A stretch of DNA of 64,000 nucleotides, taken from JACMLD01 sp044227095 (GTDB lineage Bacteria; Bacteroidota; Bacteroidia; Chitinophagales; Chitinophagaceae). Positions within the stretch are counted from its first letter, which is position 1, and the number at the start of each line of letters is the position of its first letter. Under the pieces are notes generated by a model, which ran no database searches, was not told the DNA's origin, and was given only the letters and a program-made list of their open reading frames with translations. Position numbers and translations under genes: made by a program. The stretch covers positions 124,001 to 188,000 of the forward strand of contig JBGAFV010000002.1 of NCBI GenBank assembly GCA_044227095.1, read 5' to 3'. Shown here in pieces: positions 1 to 8,960 of this stretch.

Positions 1-79
1 ATCTGAAAAATTAATAGAAATTAAAGAAGGAAAAATATTGGTGCCGAACATAGATAAATTAAAGAGCCTGCCTTATTAA
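1..79 (+). CDS. Crp/Fnr-family transcription regulator, C-terminal end only (partial)
   Basis: The reading frame beginning at base 2 is open into the window and ends at a TAA at 77-79. It gives 25 residues of the pattern L-I-E-I-K-E-G-K-I-L-V-P-N-I-D-K-L-K. This is the typical last strand and wing of a Crp-type winged helix-turn-helix, where L-I-x-x-x-x-G-x-I-x-I-x-D is followed by a short helix. The rest of the protein is outside the window. If the call is right, this is the obvious candidate regulator for the dyad-bearing promoters described below. The family call rests on a short tail, so it is moderate at best. Confidence 0.5.
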   Translation, partial: SEKLIEIKEGKILVPNIDKLKSLPY

Positions 80-575
80 TCCAACGTGTGTTATTTTTGA
101 TTAATTACCCAAACAGCAATACGTTAGTTTGTATTTCTTCAGCTATTGCCTTTACTCCATTCACCTTTTTGTATCTTCTTCCGTCATAAAAGAAATATTA
201 AATCATAAAATAGCTGACTACACAAAGAAAAATCTCCATGTTGTTTGATACAATGAAGTCCGTAATTGCATCAAATTACTGCAATCATTGCACTATTTAA
301 TACAAAAACACAAACAAAGCTGAACAAATGAAAGTCATGCAAGGATATGATCGCAAACATTGTGAGGCAAAAAACATTTGCAGACCTTGCAGCAGGTTTT
401 TCATAGGACATTGGATTATATGGGCGGGGTGGATATCTATCCGCCCCTTTTTCATTCTATTAGCAATAACTCGCTTACACTTTAAACCTGTTTGAATATG
501 CTTACGAAAAATGATTGCTGCCATGGCGGTTATTATTACTGAATGACGTCTTGCGGATGTAATGCACAAAACTTG
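80..575. other. Intergenic region with no convincing gene
   Basis: This 496-base stretch separates the Crp-like tail from the convergent CoA-transferase gene. Open frames here are short and have no recognisable protein character. The only firm element is a GC-rich hairpin with a T-run on the + strand near 426-452. It could end the Crp-like transcript or mark the 3' end of an unannotated small RNA. Confidence 0.5.
426..452 (+). terminator. Rho-independent terminator
   Basis: The arm GGGGTGGATA at 426-435 pairs with TATCCGCCCC at 438-447, with one G-U pair. A run of five T follows on the + strand. The other side has no T-run, so termination is of rightward transcription. It lies about 350 bases past the Crp-like stop codon. 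Confidence 0.75.
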
Positions 576-1877
576 TCAATGATGAAGCAATTTTTCTGCA
601 CCATATTTTTTCTTCAGTACCCATGCCTGTTCCTGCAACTGTTGCTGGTGAGAAGGATGTGCAATTTTGATCAGTGCCATCGCCCTTTGCTCTAAATTTT
701 TGCCGTGCAGATCTGCAATTCCATGTTCAGTCACAATGTACCTCACATGCGATCGGGTGGTAACAACACCCGCACCAGGTTTCAGTATTTGCACAATTTT
801 GCTTTCTCCTTTTGCTGTAATTGAGGGCATCGCAATGATCGGTTTTCCACCTTCAGACAATGATGCACCAAACATAAAATCCAACTGCCCTCCTACTCCT
901 GAATACATGTTCAAACCAATTGAATCAGCGCAAACCTGTCCGCTGAGATCTATTTCAATAGCACTGTTGATGGCTGTAACTTTTGGGTTTTGAGCGATGA
1001 CAAGCGGGTTATTAATATAAGCCGCATCCAGTATTTCAAACAATGGATTGTCGTTTACATAATTGTACAAACGCTTTGTACCAAGTATAAATCCACCAAC
1101 AACTTTACCCGGATGTTTTTTCTTTTCCTCCCCGGTAATAATTCCCCTTTCAATCAGTTCAATAATACCATCTGAAAACATTTCTGAGTGTATACCCAGC
1201 CGGCGATGATTACCAAGCATCTTAAGCACTGCATCAGGAATATTTCCAATACCCATCTGCAATGTGGCGCCGTCTTCAATTAAGGAAGCCACATGTTGTG
1301 CAATATTTTTTGTAACAGCATTGGGCTCACCTGCATGAATTTCGGAAATATCATCTTCCACCATTACCATCGCATCTATTTTACTGCTGTGGATAAATCC
1401 GGCACCGTGTGTCCTGGGCATATTGGGGTTTACCTGTGCAAAAATACACTTCGCGTTTTCAATAACAGCCGGCGCTATATCTACTGATACGCCAAGAGAG
1501 CAATAGCCGTGTTTATCAGGTGGAGATACATGTATCAGTGCATAATCGATGCAGATATTTTTTTTCCTGAATAAAGCAGGAATTTCACTGATAAAAATTG
1601 GTATGTACTGTGCCCGTCCTTCCTGCACGGCTTTGCGCAAATTTGAGCCAATAAAAAAACAATTGACAGTAAAGACAGTTTCCATTCCCGGGGCAGCATA
1701 TGGCGCATCGCCTTCGGTATGCATCTGGTAGATGGTAATGTTATGTAACGCTGCAGACCTGGCCGTCATGGCCCTGATCAGTTGTTGTGGCGCTGCAGCT
1801 GCGGTCTGAATAAAAATATTACTACCCGGAACAATCATTTCTGCTGCCTGCTGGGATGTCATTATCATTTTATACAA
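576..1877 (-). CDS. Acetyl-CoA hydrolase / CoA-transferase family protein
   Basis: This is a 433-residue class I CoA-transferase of the acetyl-CoA hydrolase/4-hydroxybutyrate CoA-transferase type. It moves CoA between acyl-CoA and a carboxylate, commonly acetate. The motif GIHSEMFSDG around residue 230 holds the glutamate (E232) that forms the glutamyl-CoA thioester in this family. An HGYCSLGVS loop near 123-131 and a GIGNIPDAV loop near 209-217 also fit. Length is normal for the family. The start could be M1 or M6 (1862). Acetate made by the nearby phosphoketolase/acetate kinase operon would be a natural co-substrate, but the gene has no dyad promoter and its substrate cannot be read from sequence. 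Confidence 0.85.
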   Translation of the reverse strand: MYKMIMTSQQAAEMIVPGSNIFIQTAAAAPQQLIRAMTARSAALHNITIYQMHTEGDAPYAAPGMETVFTVNCFFIGSNLRKAVQEGRAQYIPIFISEIPALFRKKNICIDYALIHVSPPDKHGYCSLGVSVDIAPAVIENAKCIFAQVNPNMPRTHGAGFIHSSKIDAMVMVEDDISEIHAGEPNAVTKNIAQHVASLIEDGATLQMGIGNIPDAVLKMLGNHRRLGIHSEMFSDGIIELIERGIITGEEKKKHPGKVVGGFILGTKRLYNYVNDNPLFEILDAAYINNPLVIAQNPKVTAINSAIEIDLSGQVCADSIGLNMYSGVGGQLDFMFGASLSEGGKPIIAMPSITAKGESKIVQILKPGAGVVTTRSHVRYIVTEHGIADLHGKNLEQRAMALIKIAHPSHQQQLQEQAWVLKKKYGAEKLLHH

Positions 1878-2176
1878 AATATTTACTGGTACTTATCCGG
1901 ATTGGTATCCACAGATAGATTCTATTATAAGTTGCAATGCTACCACGGAAACGGGAAATATGCACTGATGGATGTTTGTTTGAGAGCTGAAGTTTATCAA
2001 TAAAATAAATGGCTGACCGGATTTTTCTGAATGCGGTGGGTTGTGAAACTATTTATTGAGGACTTCCTTACGGGATAAAATTTATGATTAACATAATTAA
2101 CTTCATTACATCTCTCAATTAGCACCCTGTTTTTATTGATTTAGTTACTACAGATATACTTGCAGTAATTCTATGT

Positions 2177-2512
2177 TTATGATTGCCTATGGATGAAGGC
2201 ATAAATGACAGCTATTAGGATCAGGAGATTGACAATTGTTGCCCATTTGGTATCCTTCCAATTCAGCACAATCAGCCATTGGGATAATGCAAGCCCTGCA
2301 AGTGCAATAACCCACCAGCCATTAGCATCTTTTAATAAAAGCACTGCTGCTAGTAAAAAAAGAATAGCCGTAATAAACCATAACCATCCCTGCCCGCCTG
2401 GAACTGGTTCTACTGCACCGGTTGAATTATCTGATTTCATAGTCCGTGCAAACCCGGTGAAATGTATTGCACCATGGGCAAGCACCAACGCAGCAAGAAG
2501 ATAATGCAGCAT
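2177..2512 (-). CDS. Small four-helix membrane protein
   Basis: This 111-residue protein is almost entirely membrane segments: residues 1-20, about 45-60, 66-85 and 92-107. Short polar loops join them, and one is proline/glycine-rich (VEPVPGGQG). I do not recognise the family. The gene lies downstream of the Mg2+-ATPase on the same strand, 95 bases away. Its upstream region has its own dyad (2572-2583) at the spacing seen at the other stress promoters, so it is probably transcribed alone and shares the regulon. Confidence 0.7.
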   Translation of the reverse strand: MLHYLLAALVLAHGAIHFTGFARTMKSDNSTGAVEPVPGGQGWLWFITAILFLLAAVLLLKDANGWWVIALAGLALSQWLIVLNWKDTKWATIVNLLILIAVIYAFIHRQS

Positions 2513-2540
2513 AGAAAATGTTTTTGAAAATTAAATATTG

Positions 2541-2605
2541 TAAAGCAACACATTCCTACGATCACTTCGAATGATTGGCGTCATCTCCTGAAATGATATT
2601 TGAAA
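2541..2605 (-). promoter_or_regulatory. Dyad promoter of the small membrane protein gene
   Basis: The dyad TGATTGGCGTCA at 2572-2583 fits TGAY-N4-GTCA perfectly. Its centre is 36.5 bp from the end of a weak -7-like box (TTGCTTTA read on the minus strand, 2548-2541). A half dyad TGAT lies at the 22-bp outward position (2594-2597). The predicted start of transcription is near 2536, about 24 bases before the ATG. Confidence 0.55.
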
Positions 2606-2607
2606 GC

Positions 2608-5133
2608 TTATTCTGCAGGGTTTTTGTAAAACCATCGCTTAGCTAATTCTGCGCTGATGACATAGCAGATAACAATTCCCCAAATCAGGCCATAACAATA
2701 CAGTGGCAAACGGCCAAACCCAAAAAGGTTTGCAAGGGGCGTATACGGTAAAACCGTTACAGCAATGATGGTACAGCAGGTAGTTATCAGCAAAGGTTTA
2801 CCGGGAATACTTTTAAAAAAAGGCAACCGCGTTCTCATTACCAGCACAATAAGTGAAGCGGATATCACCGATTCGGTAAACCACCCGGTCTGAAACATTT
2901 TTTCATTCGCCTTTAAAAGCAATAACAATATCGCAAATGTGCAGTAGTCGAAAATTGAACTCAAGAGTCCGAATACAAGCATGAATTTTTGTATAAAGCC
3001 GATATCCCACCTGCGGGGCTTCATCACAGCAATAGCATCTACCCTGTCTGTTGCAATTGTCATTTCAGGTAAATCTGTCAATAGATTGGTGAGCAAAATT
3101 TGTTTTGGCAACAAAGGCAGAAAAGATAGAAATAGTGATGCGCCAGCCATACTAAACATATTGCCAAAATTGGCGCTGGTGGCCATGAAAACATATTTCA
3201 TGGTATTGGCAAACGTAAACCGTCCTTCTTTAATTCCGTTTACAAGAACATGCAAATCACGTTCAAGCAAAATAATATCTGCCGCTTCCTTTGCAACATC
3301 CACTGCAGAATCTACAGAAATACCCACGTCGGCTACATGCAGGGCTGGCGCATCGTTGATGCCATCCCCAATAAAACCTACTACATGGCCTGCACTTTTC
3401 AAAGCAAGTATTATCCTTTCTTTCTGGCTGGGTTCAACTTCTGCAAATACATCCGTTAATGCTACGCTGTGCATCAGCGCCGCTGTACTCATCTTCCTGA
3501 TATCACTGCCAGTGAGCAATACCGGCTCTGTAAATCCTATTTGTTTTAAGAGGTTCACCGCTACTAATGAATTATCTCCGGTAATTACTTTTAAGGACAC
3601 ACCCATTTGTTTCAGTTCATTAATAGTAGCGAACATTTCCTTTTTGGGAGGATCGTACAATGAAATAAAACCGAGGAAAACCATGTCCGTTTCCATTTCT
3701 TTGGAAAAATCTTTTCCATCCGGAATGTTTTTGTAAGCAAGGCCCAGTGTTCTGTATCCTTCTGCACAGTTTTTTTCAAACAGCGCATACAAACTTTCTT
3801 TCCGCTCTTCAATTGCAATAATGTTGCCATCAGGCAGCTCTGCATGGCTGCAGATGTCAAGTACAGATTGTGCTGCACCCTTGGTGATGGCCAGATTTTC
3901 ATTATGATTAAATATTTGAACAGTAAGGCGCTTGCGTATAAAGTCGTAGGGGATTTCGCACTGTAGTTGGAAAGCATCCGCGGATGTAGCATTGATACTA
4001 CACAAAGCGTCATCTATGGGATTGCGAAATCCCTGTTGCTTTGCCGCATTGAGCCAGCCGTAGCGCAAAACCTTTTCTGAATGATTGCCATCGCATCCGA
4101 GTGTTTCTTTCACAGTTACGCTGCCTTCCGTCAGTGTGCCGGTCTTATCCGAACACAAAACATTCATACTGCCGAAATTAGAAATAGAAGATAATTTTTT
4201 TACAATAACCTTCTTGCGTGCCATTCGTTTGGCGCCGGTAGCCAGGTTTACGGAAATAATAACGGGTAATAATTGCGGGGTTAACCCAACAGCCAGTGCC
4301 AAAGAAAACAACAATGAATTTAATACTGGTTTGTGCAGGTAAACATTGATGGCAAAAATAATAAAGACAAGAAAGATAGTAATGCGCATCAGCAGGTAAC
4401 CAAACTTAGCAATACCCCGCTCAAATTCTGTCTCCGGCGTTTTTGAGCGCAGGCTGGCAGATATTTTTCCAAATTCTGTCTGCTGACCAGTCCTCACAAC
4501 AAGCGCAGTCCCTTTGCCACTAATTACATGGCTACCCATAAAAAGACTATTGGTCCTTTTATTGAGCGGCGTGTCAGCCGGCAATACAGCAGGATCTTTT
4601 TCAACGGGATAAGATTCGCCTGTAAATGCTGCTTCGTCAGTAAAAAGTTCGTTGCTTGTTAGCAACAGGCAATCCGCAGGAATGATGGCACCCGCAGAAA
4701 GTAAAATAATATCGCCCGGTACAATATCCTCTACCGGAATTTCTTTTGCTGTTTTGTCGCGAAGCACATTGCATTTTACCTGTATCATTTTTGTTAATTC
4801 GCTCACTGCATCAGCAGCACCTTTTTCCTGCCAGAAGCCAAGTATACTGCTTACAAGAATAATAGAAAAAATGATATAGCTATCTGCCCGGTCTCCCAAT
4901 ACCATTGATAGAATGGCTGCACCGATAAGTAATAATGTAACCGGTGTTTTAAACTGACCAAGAAAAAGCACCAGGGGTGTTGCGTAGACTTTTTCTTTTA
5001 AACTGTTGGGGCCAGCGCTTTTTTTACGTTCTGCTGCAACTGACGAAGTGATACCATCTTCACTACAGTTCAATGCAGCAAAAGCTTCTTCGCGGGTGTA
5101 ATGCCAGAAAAATTGTTGGAGGTTTGTTTGCAT
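2608..5133 (-). CDS. mgtA: Magnesium-translocating P-type ATPase (MgtA/MgtB type)
   Basis: This 841-residue P-type ATPase imports Mg2+ across the inner membrane at the cost of ATP. It shows the TGES actuator loop (171-174), the phosphorylation site DKTGTLT at D329, the GDGINDAP hinge and a fourth membrane helix with LTPQLLP instead of the Ca2+-pump PEGLP. The C-terminal motif TNLLTDLPEMTIATDRVD is characteristic of the MgtA/B (P3B) group. It follows the phosphoketolase gene by 20 bases and is probably the last gene of an ackA-xfp-mgtA operon under the dyad promoter at 8757-8821. Coupling an ATP-yielding pathway to Mg2+ supply makes sense because nucleotides are Mg2+-bound. No truncation is seen. 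Confidence 0.9.
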   Translation of the reverse strand: MQTNLQQFFWHYTREEAFAALNCSEDGITSSVAAERKKSAGPNSLKEKVYATPLVLFLGQFKTPVTLLLIGAAILSMVLGDRADSYIIFSIILVSSILGFWQEKGAADAVSELTKMIQVKCNVLRDKTAKEIPVEDIVPGDIILLSAGAIIPADCLLLTSNELFTDEAAFTGESYPVEKDPAVLPADTPLNKRTNSLFMGSHVISGKGTALVVRTGQQTEFGKISASLRSKTPETEFERGIAKFGYLLMRITIFLVFIIFAINVYLHKPVLNSLLFSLALAVGLTPQLLPVIISVNLATGAKRMARKKVIVKKLSSISNFGSMNVLCSDKTGTLTEGSVTVKETLGCDGNHSEKVLRYGWLNAAKQQGFRNPIDDALCSINATSADAFQLQCEIPYDFIRKRLTVQIFNHNENLAITKGAAQSVLDICSHAELPDGNIIAIEERKESLYALFEKNCAEGYRTLGLAYKNIPDGKDFSKEMETDMVFLGFISLYDPPKKEMFATINELKQMGVSLKVITGDNSLVAVNLLKQIGFTEPVLLTGSDIRKMSTAALMHSVALTDVFAEVEPSQKERIILALKSAGHVVGFIGDGINDAPALHVADVGISVDSAVDVAKEAADIILLERDLHVLVNGIKEGRFTFANTMKYVFMATSANFGNMFSMAGASLFLSFLPLLPKQILLTNLLTDLPEMTIATDRVDAIAVMKPRRWDIGFIQKFMLVFGLLSSIFDYCTFAILLLLLKANEKMFQTGWFTESVISASLIVLVMRTRLPFFKSIPGKPLLITTCCTIIAVTVLPYTPLANLFGFGRLPLYCYGLIWGIVICYVISAELAKRWFYKNPAE

Positions 5134-5153
5134 GGTTATTTAACACTTGGCTT

Positions 5154-7508
5154 TTAGACCGGCCATTTCCAGTTGCGTACTTCCGGCATATCCTCTCCGT
5201 TTTCATTAATATAATTCCTGTGTTCAACCAGTTTATCTTTCATTTCCTGCACCAGGTGCGCACATTTGTTTTGTAATTGGGGTAATCGTTCAATTACATC
5301 AAGCACAAGATGAAACCGATCCATGTCGTTCACCACAGTCATATCAAATGGTGTACTGATAGTACCTTCTTCTTTATATCCCCTCACGTGGATATTGACA
5401 TGATTGTGTCTTTTGTAAGTAAGCCTGTGTATCAGCCAGGGGTAACCGTGGTAGGCAAAAATCACCGGCTTATTTTTTGTAAAAAGAAGATCAAAATTAT
5501 TGTCATCCAACCCGTACGGATGCTCTGTTTTAGATTGTAATTTCATCAGGTCTACCACATTCACAACACGTATCCTGAGTTGAGGGATTTTATTGCGAAG
5601 GATTGAAACTGCCGCCAGTATTTCCAGCGTGGGCACATCACCGGCACAAGCCATCACTACATCCGGTTCCTCATTATCGTCGTTGCTGGCCCATGTCCAT
5701 AAACCAATGCCTTCTGCGCAATGTTTTACCGCCTGTTCCATGCTCAGCCACTGTGGTGCGGGATGCTTGCCAGATACAATTACGTTTACATAATTTTTAC
5801 TGCGCAAACAGTGATCCATTACTGAAAGAAGACAATTGGCGTCGGGCGGAAGATAAGTCCTTACAATAGATGCTTTTTTATTTACCACATGGTCTATAAA
5901 ACCAGGATCCTGGTGGGTAAATCCGTTATGATCCTGGCGCCAGACATGAGATGAAAGTAAATAATTGAGCGATGCAATATTTCTGCGCCAGGGAATTGAC
6001 GCGGTAACTTTTAACCATTTGGCATGCTGGTTAAACATAGAGTCAACAATATGAATAAAGGCTTCATAGCTATTGAACAATCCATGGCGGCCCGTTAGTA
6101 AATAGCCTTCCAGCCACCCCTGGCATTGGTGTTCACTCAATACTTCCATCACCCGGCCATCAGCAGCAAGATATTGATCCGTAGCAATTGTGTCGGCATT
6201 CCATTGTCTTGATGTTGCATCAAAGACACGATTGAGTTTGTTAGAAAGCGTCTCATCCGGGCCAAAGATCCTGAAATTCCGTTGCGGCTGATTCATTGTT
6301 ATCACGTCTTTTAAATAACTGCCCAGAACAAGCGTATCTGCAGCTGTTTCCTTTCCGGGATGGGTTACGGTAACAGCATAGCTTTTAAAATCCGGTAATT
6401 GTAAATCTTTCAGCAGCAATCCACCATTAGCATGCGGGTTTGCGCCCATTCGCTTTTCTCCAACTGGAGCCAGCGCAGCAAGACGTTGTATTAATCTGCC
6501 ATTGCTGTCAAACAACTCTTCCGGTTTATAACTTTTCATCCATGATTCTAATTGAACCAGGTGATCCGGATTTGTTGCAGGATCAGTGATAGGAACCTGG
6601 TGTGCCCGAAAACTTCCCTCAACCTGTAATCCATTAACTTGTTTAGGGCCTGTCCATCCTTTTGGTGAACGCAGAATTATCATAGGCCAGCGTGGCCGTT
6701 GTTTGTTTGTTTGTGTTTTTGCTTCGTCGCGGATATTTTTTATTTGTCCGATTGCCTTATCCAATGCGGCCGCCATGATTTTGTGCATGGCAAAAGGTTC
6801 TTCACCCTCCACAAAAATGGGCGCATAACCATAACCGTTAAACAATTGTTCCAGTTCCTGGTGGCTGATCCGCGCAAGGATGGTGGGGTTGGCAATTTTA
6901 TATCCATTAAGGTGAAGGATTGGCAACACCGTTCCGTCTGTAACGGGGTTAATAAATTTATTGGAGTGCCAGGCTGTAGCCAGTGGGCCTGTTTCTGCTT
7001 CACCATCTCCTACTACGCAGGCAACGATCAAATTGGGATTATCCAATACTGCGCCGAATGAGTGACTTAAAGAATAACCCAGCTCCCCACCTTCATGAAT
7101 AGAACCCGGGCACTCTGGTGACACATGACTTGGTATGCCGCCTGGAAATGAAAATTGTTTAAATAGTTTTTGCAAACCTTTTTCATCCTGGCTTATTTGA
7201 GGATATACTTCTGAGTAGGTTCCCTCCAGGTAAGTATTGGCCACCAATGCGGGGCCTCCGTGCCCGGGCCCGGAAACATAAATCATATTCAGATCGTACA
7301 ATTTAATAATGCGGTTGAGATGGGCATAAATAAAATTTTGTCCTGGGCTTGTTCCCCAGTGACCCAGCAACATTTTTTTAATGTGCTTTGGCTGCAATGG
7401 CTCTTTTAATAATGGGTTATCCTGAAGGTACATTTGTCCAACAGAAAGATAATTGGCAGCAGACCAGTAGTCGTGTATATCCTGCACTTCTTTTGCTGTA
7501 AGTTCCAT
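5154..7508 (-). CDS. xfp: Phosphoketolase (xylulose-5-phosphate/fructose-6-phosphate)
   Basis: This 784-residue thiamine-diphosphate enzyme is full length for the family. It cleaves xylulose-5-P (and often fructose-6-P) with phosphate to give acetyl-phosphate plus glyceraldehyde-3-P or erythrose-4-P. Visible signatures are VSGPGHGGPA near residue 80, the SFPGGIPSH loop, the TPP/Mg motif GDGEAETGPLA and the C-terminal HVRGYKEEGTIS. It lies 18 bases downstream of ackA, which converts acetyl-phosphate to acetate and ATP. The pair is thus a short substrate-level phosphorylation route that needs no respiratory chain. It belongs to the dyad regulon through the ackA promoter. Confidence 0.95.
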   Translation of the reverse strand: MELTAKEVQDIHDYWSAANYLSVGQMYLQDNPLLKEPLQPKHIKKMLLGHWGTSPGQNFIYAHLNRIIKLYDLNMIYVSGPGHGGPALVANTYLEGTYSEVYPQISQDEKGLQKLFKQFSFPGGIPSHVSPECPGSIHEGGELGYSLSHSFGAVLDNPNLIVACVVGDGEAETGPLATAWHSNKFINPVTDGTVLPILHLNGYKIANPTILARISHQELEQLFNGYGYAPIFVEGEEPFAMHKIMAAALDKAIGQIKNIRDEAKTQTNKQRPRWPMIILRSPKGWTGPKQVNGLQVEGSFRAHQVPITDPATNPDHLVQLESWMKSYKPEELFDSNGRLIQRLAALAPVGEKRMGANPHANGGLLLKDLQLPDFKSYAVTVTHPGKETAADTLVLGSYLKDVITMNQPQRNFRIFGPDETLSNKLNRVFDATSRQWNADTIATDQYLAADGRVMEVLSEHQCQGWLEGYLLTGRHGLFNSYEAFIHIVDSMFNQHAKWLKVTASIPWRRNIASLNYLLSSHVWRQDHNGFTHQDPGFIDHVVNKKASIVRTYLPPDANCLLSVMDHCLRSKNYVNVIVSGKHPAPQWLSMEQAVKHCAEGIGLWTWASNDDNEEPDVVMACAGDVPTLEILAAVSILRNKIPQLRIRVVNVVDLMKLQSKTEHPYGLDDNNFDLLFTKNKPVIFAYHGYPWLIHRLTYKRHNHVNIHVRGYKEEGTISTPFDMTVVNDMDRFHLVLDVIERLPQLQNKCAHLVQEMKDKLVEHRNYINENGEDMPEVRNWKWPV

Positions 7509-7526
7509 GGTAAAAAATTTATAAAT

Positions 7527-8720
7527 TTATTTTCCGGGGTGCTGCAACAGTTTAATTACAGATTTCGCAATAATATATTCTTCATTTGCAGCAATTACGT
7601 AAACAGCCACTTTACTATCAGCAGCAGAAATTTTCAATTCGTTTTCACTATTCTTTTTTTCATTCAATCGTATGCCCAAAAATTTAAGTCCTTCGCAAAT
7701 TCGTGATCGTATCAAATGCGAATGTTCGCCTATTCCCCCGGTGAACACAATTGTATCGGCTCCTCCCAGTATTCCCGCATAAGCACACAATGTTTTCTTT
7801 GCCTGGTAACAAAATAAAGCAATGGCTTCAGCCGCTTTTTTGTTTTTCTTTTCAACTTTTAAAAGTTCACCCATGTCTGCACTCAATTCAGATACACCTA
7901 ATAATCCTGATTGCTGATTAAAAATTGCATCAAGCTGATGCGCTGATAACCTGTCTTGCTCCAGCAAAAATGAAATAACGCCCGGATCCAAATCCCCTGT
8001 TCTGGTACTCATCATAAAACCACCTGCCGGCGTAAATCCCATAGATGTATCGATGCATTTGCCATCTTTTACGGCAGCCATGCTGGCCCCGCTTCCAAGA
8101 TGTGCAAGTATTAATTTTCCATGTGCCAGTTTTTTACCGCCGGTGATGAGTAACTTTTCAAGCAAATATTGATAAGAGATACCATGAAAGCCAAACCGTT
8201 TAATACCCTCTTTTTCAAAACGGCGTGGCAACGGTAGCATTTGCGCAACCCGTGGCAGCGAAGTATGAAAACTAGTATCAAAGCAGGCAATCTGCGCCAA
8301 TGCCGGCTGTGCTTTTTTTATACTTTTTATCAGCATGATAGCGGTTGGCATATGATCAGGATCGTATTTAATAATTGTTTTCAATTCAGCTAACAGTTTA
8401 TTATTAATAACCTGTGGTTGTACATGATTCATACCATGTACAATACGATGACCAACTGCTTTGATATTAATGAACCCAATATTTTTACTGACCCAACTAA
8501 TTAAATAGTCTGCGGCACCTGACATATCTTTTGTGGCAATCTTTTCAAGCACAGGAGATTTACCTGCCGGCGCAAATTCAAAACAGCATTCTGGAGATCC
8601 TATTTTCTGAACTTTACCGGTTGCAAGCAAGATTGGTTTTCTACCGGTGCCGTACATCGAAAATTTGATACTGGAAGAACCCGCATTAATGGTAAGAATA
8701 GCGCTTTGCTGTTTGGCCAT
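7527..8720 (-). CDS. ackA: Acetate kinase
   Basis: This 397-residue member of the ASKHA fold transfers the phosphate of acetyl-phosphate to ADP, giving acetate and ATP in the cytoplasm. It shows the N-terminal NAGSSSIKF loop, VGHRIVHG, the MGFTPAGG and STRTGDLDPG adenosine-region motifs and the FTGGIGEHS motif near the C-terminus. Length is normal. It is the first gene of the operon with phosphoketolase and the Mg2+-ATPase. The ATG at 8720 gives a leader of about 32 bases from the predicted transcription start. Confidence 0.95.
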   Translation of the reverse strand: MAKQQSAILTINAGSSSIKFSMYGTGRKPILLATGKVQKIGSPECCFEFAPAGKSPVLEKIATKDMSGAADYLISWVSKNIGFINIKAVGHRIVHGMNHVQPQVINNKLLAELKTIIKYDPDHMPTAIMLIKSIKKAQPALAQIACFDTSFHTSLPRVAQMLPLPRRFEKEGIKRFGFHGISYQYLLEKLLITGGKKLAHGKLILAHLGSGASMAAVKDGKCIDTSMGFTPAGGFMMSTRTGDLDPGVISFLLEQDRLSAHQLDAIFNQQSGLLGVSELSADMGELLKVEKKNKKAAEAIALFCYQAKKTLCAYAGILGGADTIVFTGGIGEHSHLIRSRICEGLKFLGIRLNEKKNSENELKISAADSKVAVYVIAANEEYIIAKSVIKLLQHPGK

Positions 8721-8756
8721 GCCGTTTTTATATAGTTACAAAGCTGTTCCGTCACA

Positions 8757-8821
8757 CAATAATAAGATCCGGATGAGTATGGGTAACTGACACGTATCAT
8801 TGAATAGCATGATTTTACTTG
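8757..8821 (-). promoter_or_regulatory. Dyad promoter of the ackA-xfp-mgtA operon
   Basis: The dyad TGACACGTATCA at 8788-8799 is centred 36.5 bp from the end of the -7 box TATTATTG (8764-8757, minus strand). The box differs from TAnnTTTG at one position. A half dyad TGAT (8810-8813) lies at the 22-bp outward step. The geometry places the dyad at -41.5 from a start near 8752. Confidence 0.7.
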
Positions 8822-8960
8822 CCTGGCTTCTTTACGCGGTACTTTTATTGGGCCTGTTATTGTTCGTCCATCGGCCAACAACCCGCTATTGCAAAAAAAT
8901 AATTTGGAATATAGAAAAGGGCAAGCTACATTTGAGGTGTACAACATAACTAATACACTG

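Noticed and set aside
297..569. 90-codon open frame on the minus strand
   Set aside because: No family resemblance, it crosses the strong hairpin at 426-452 and codon use looks random.
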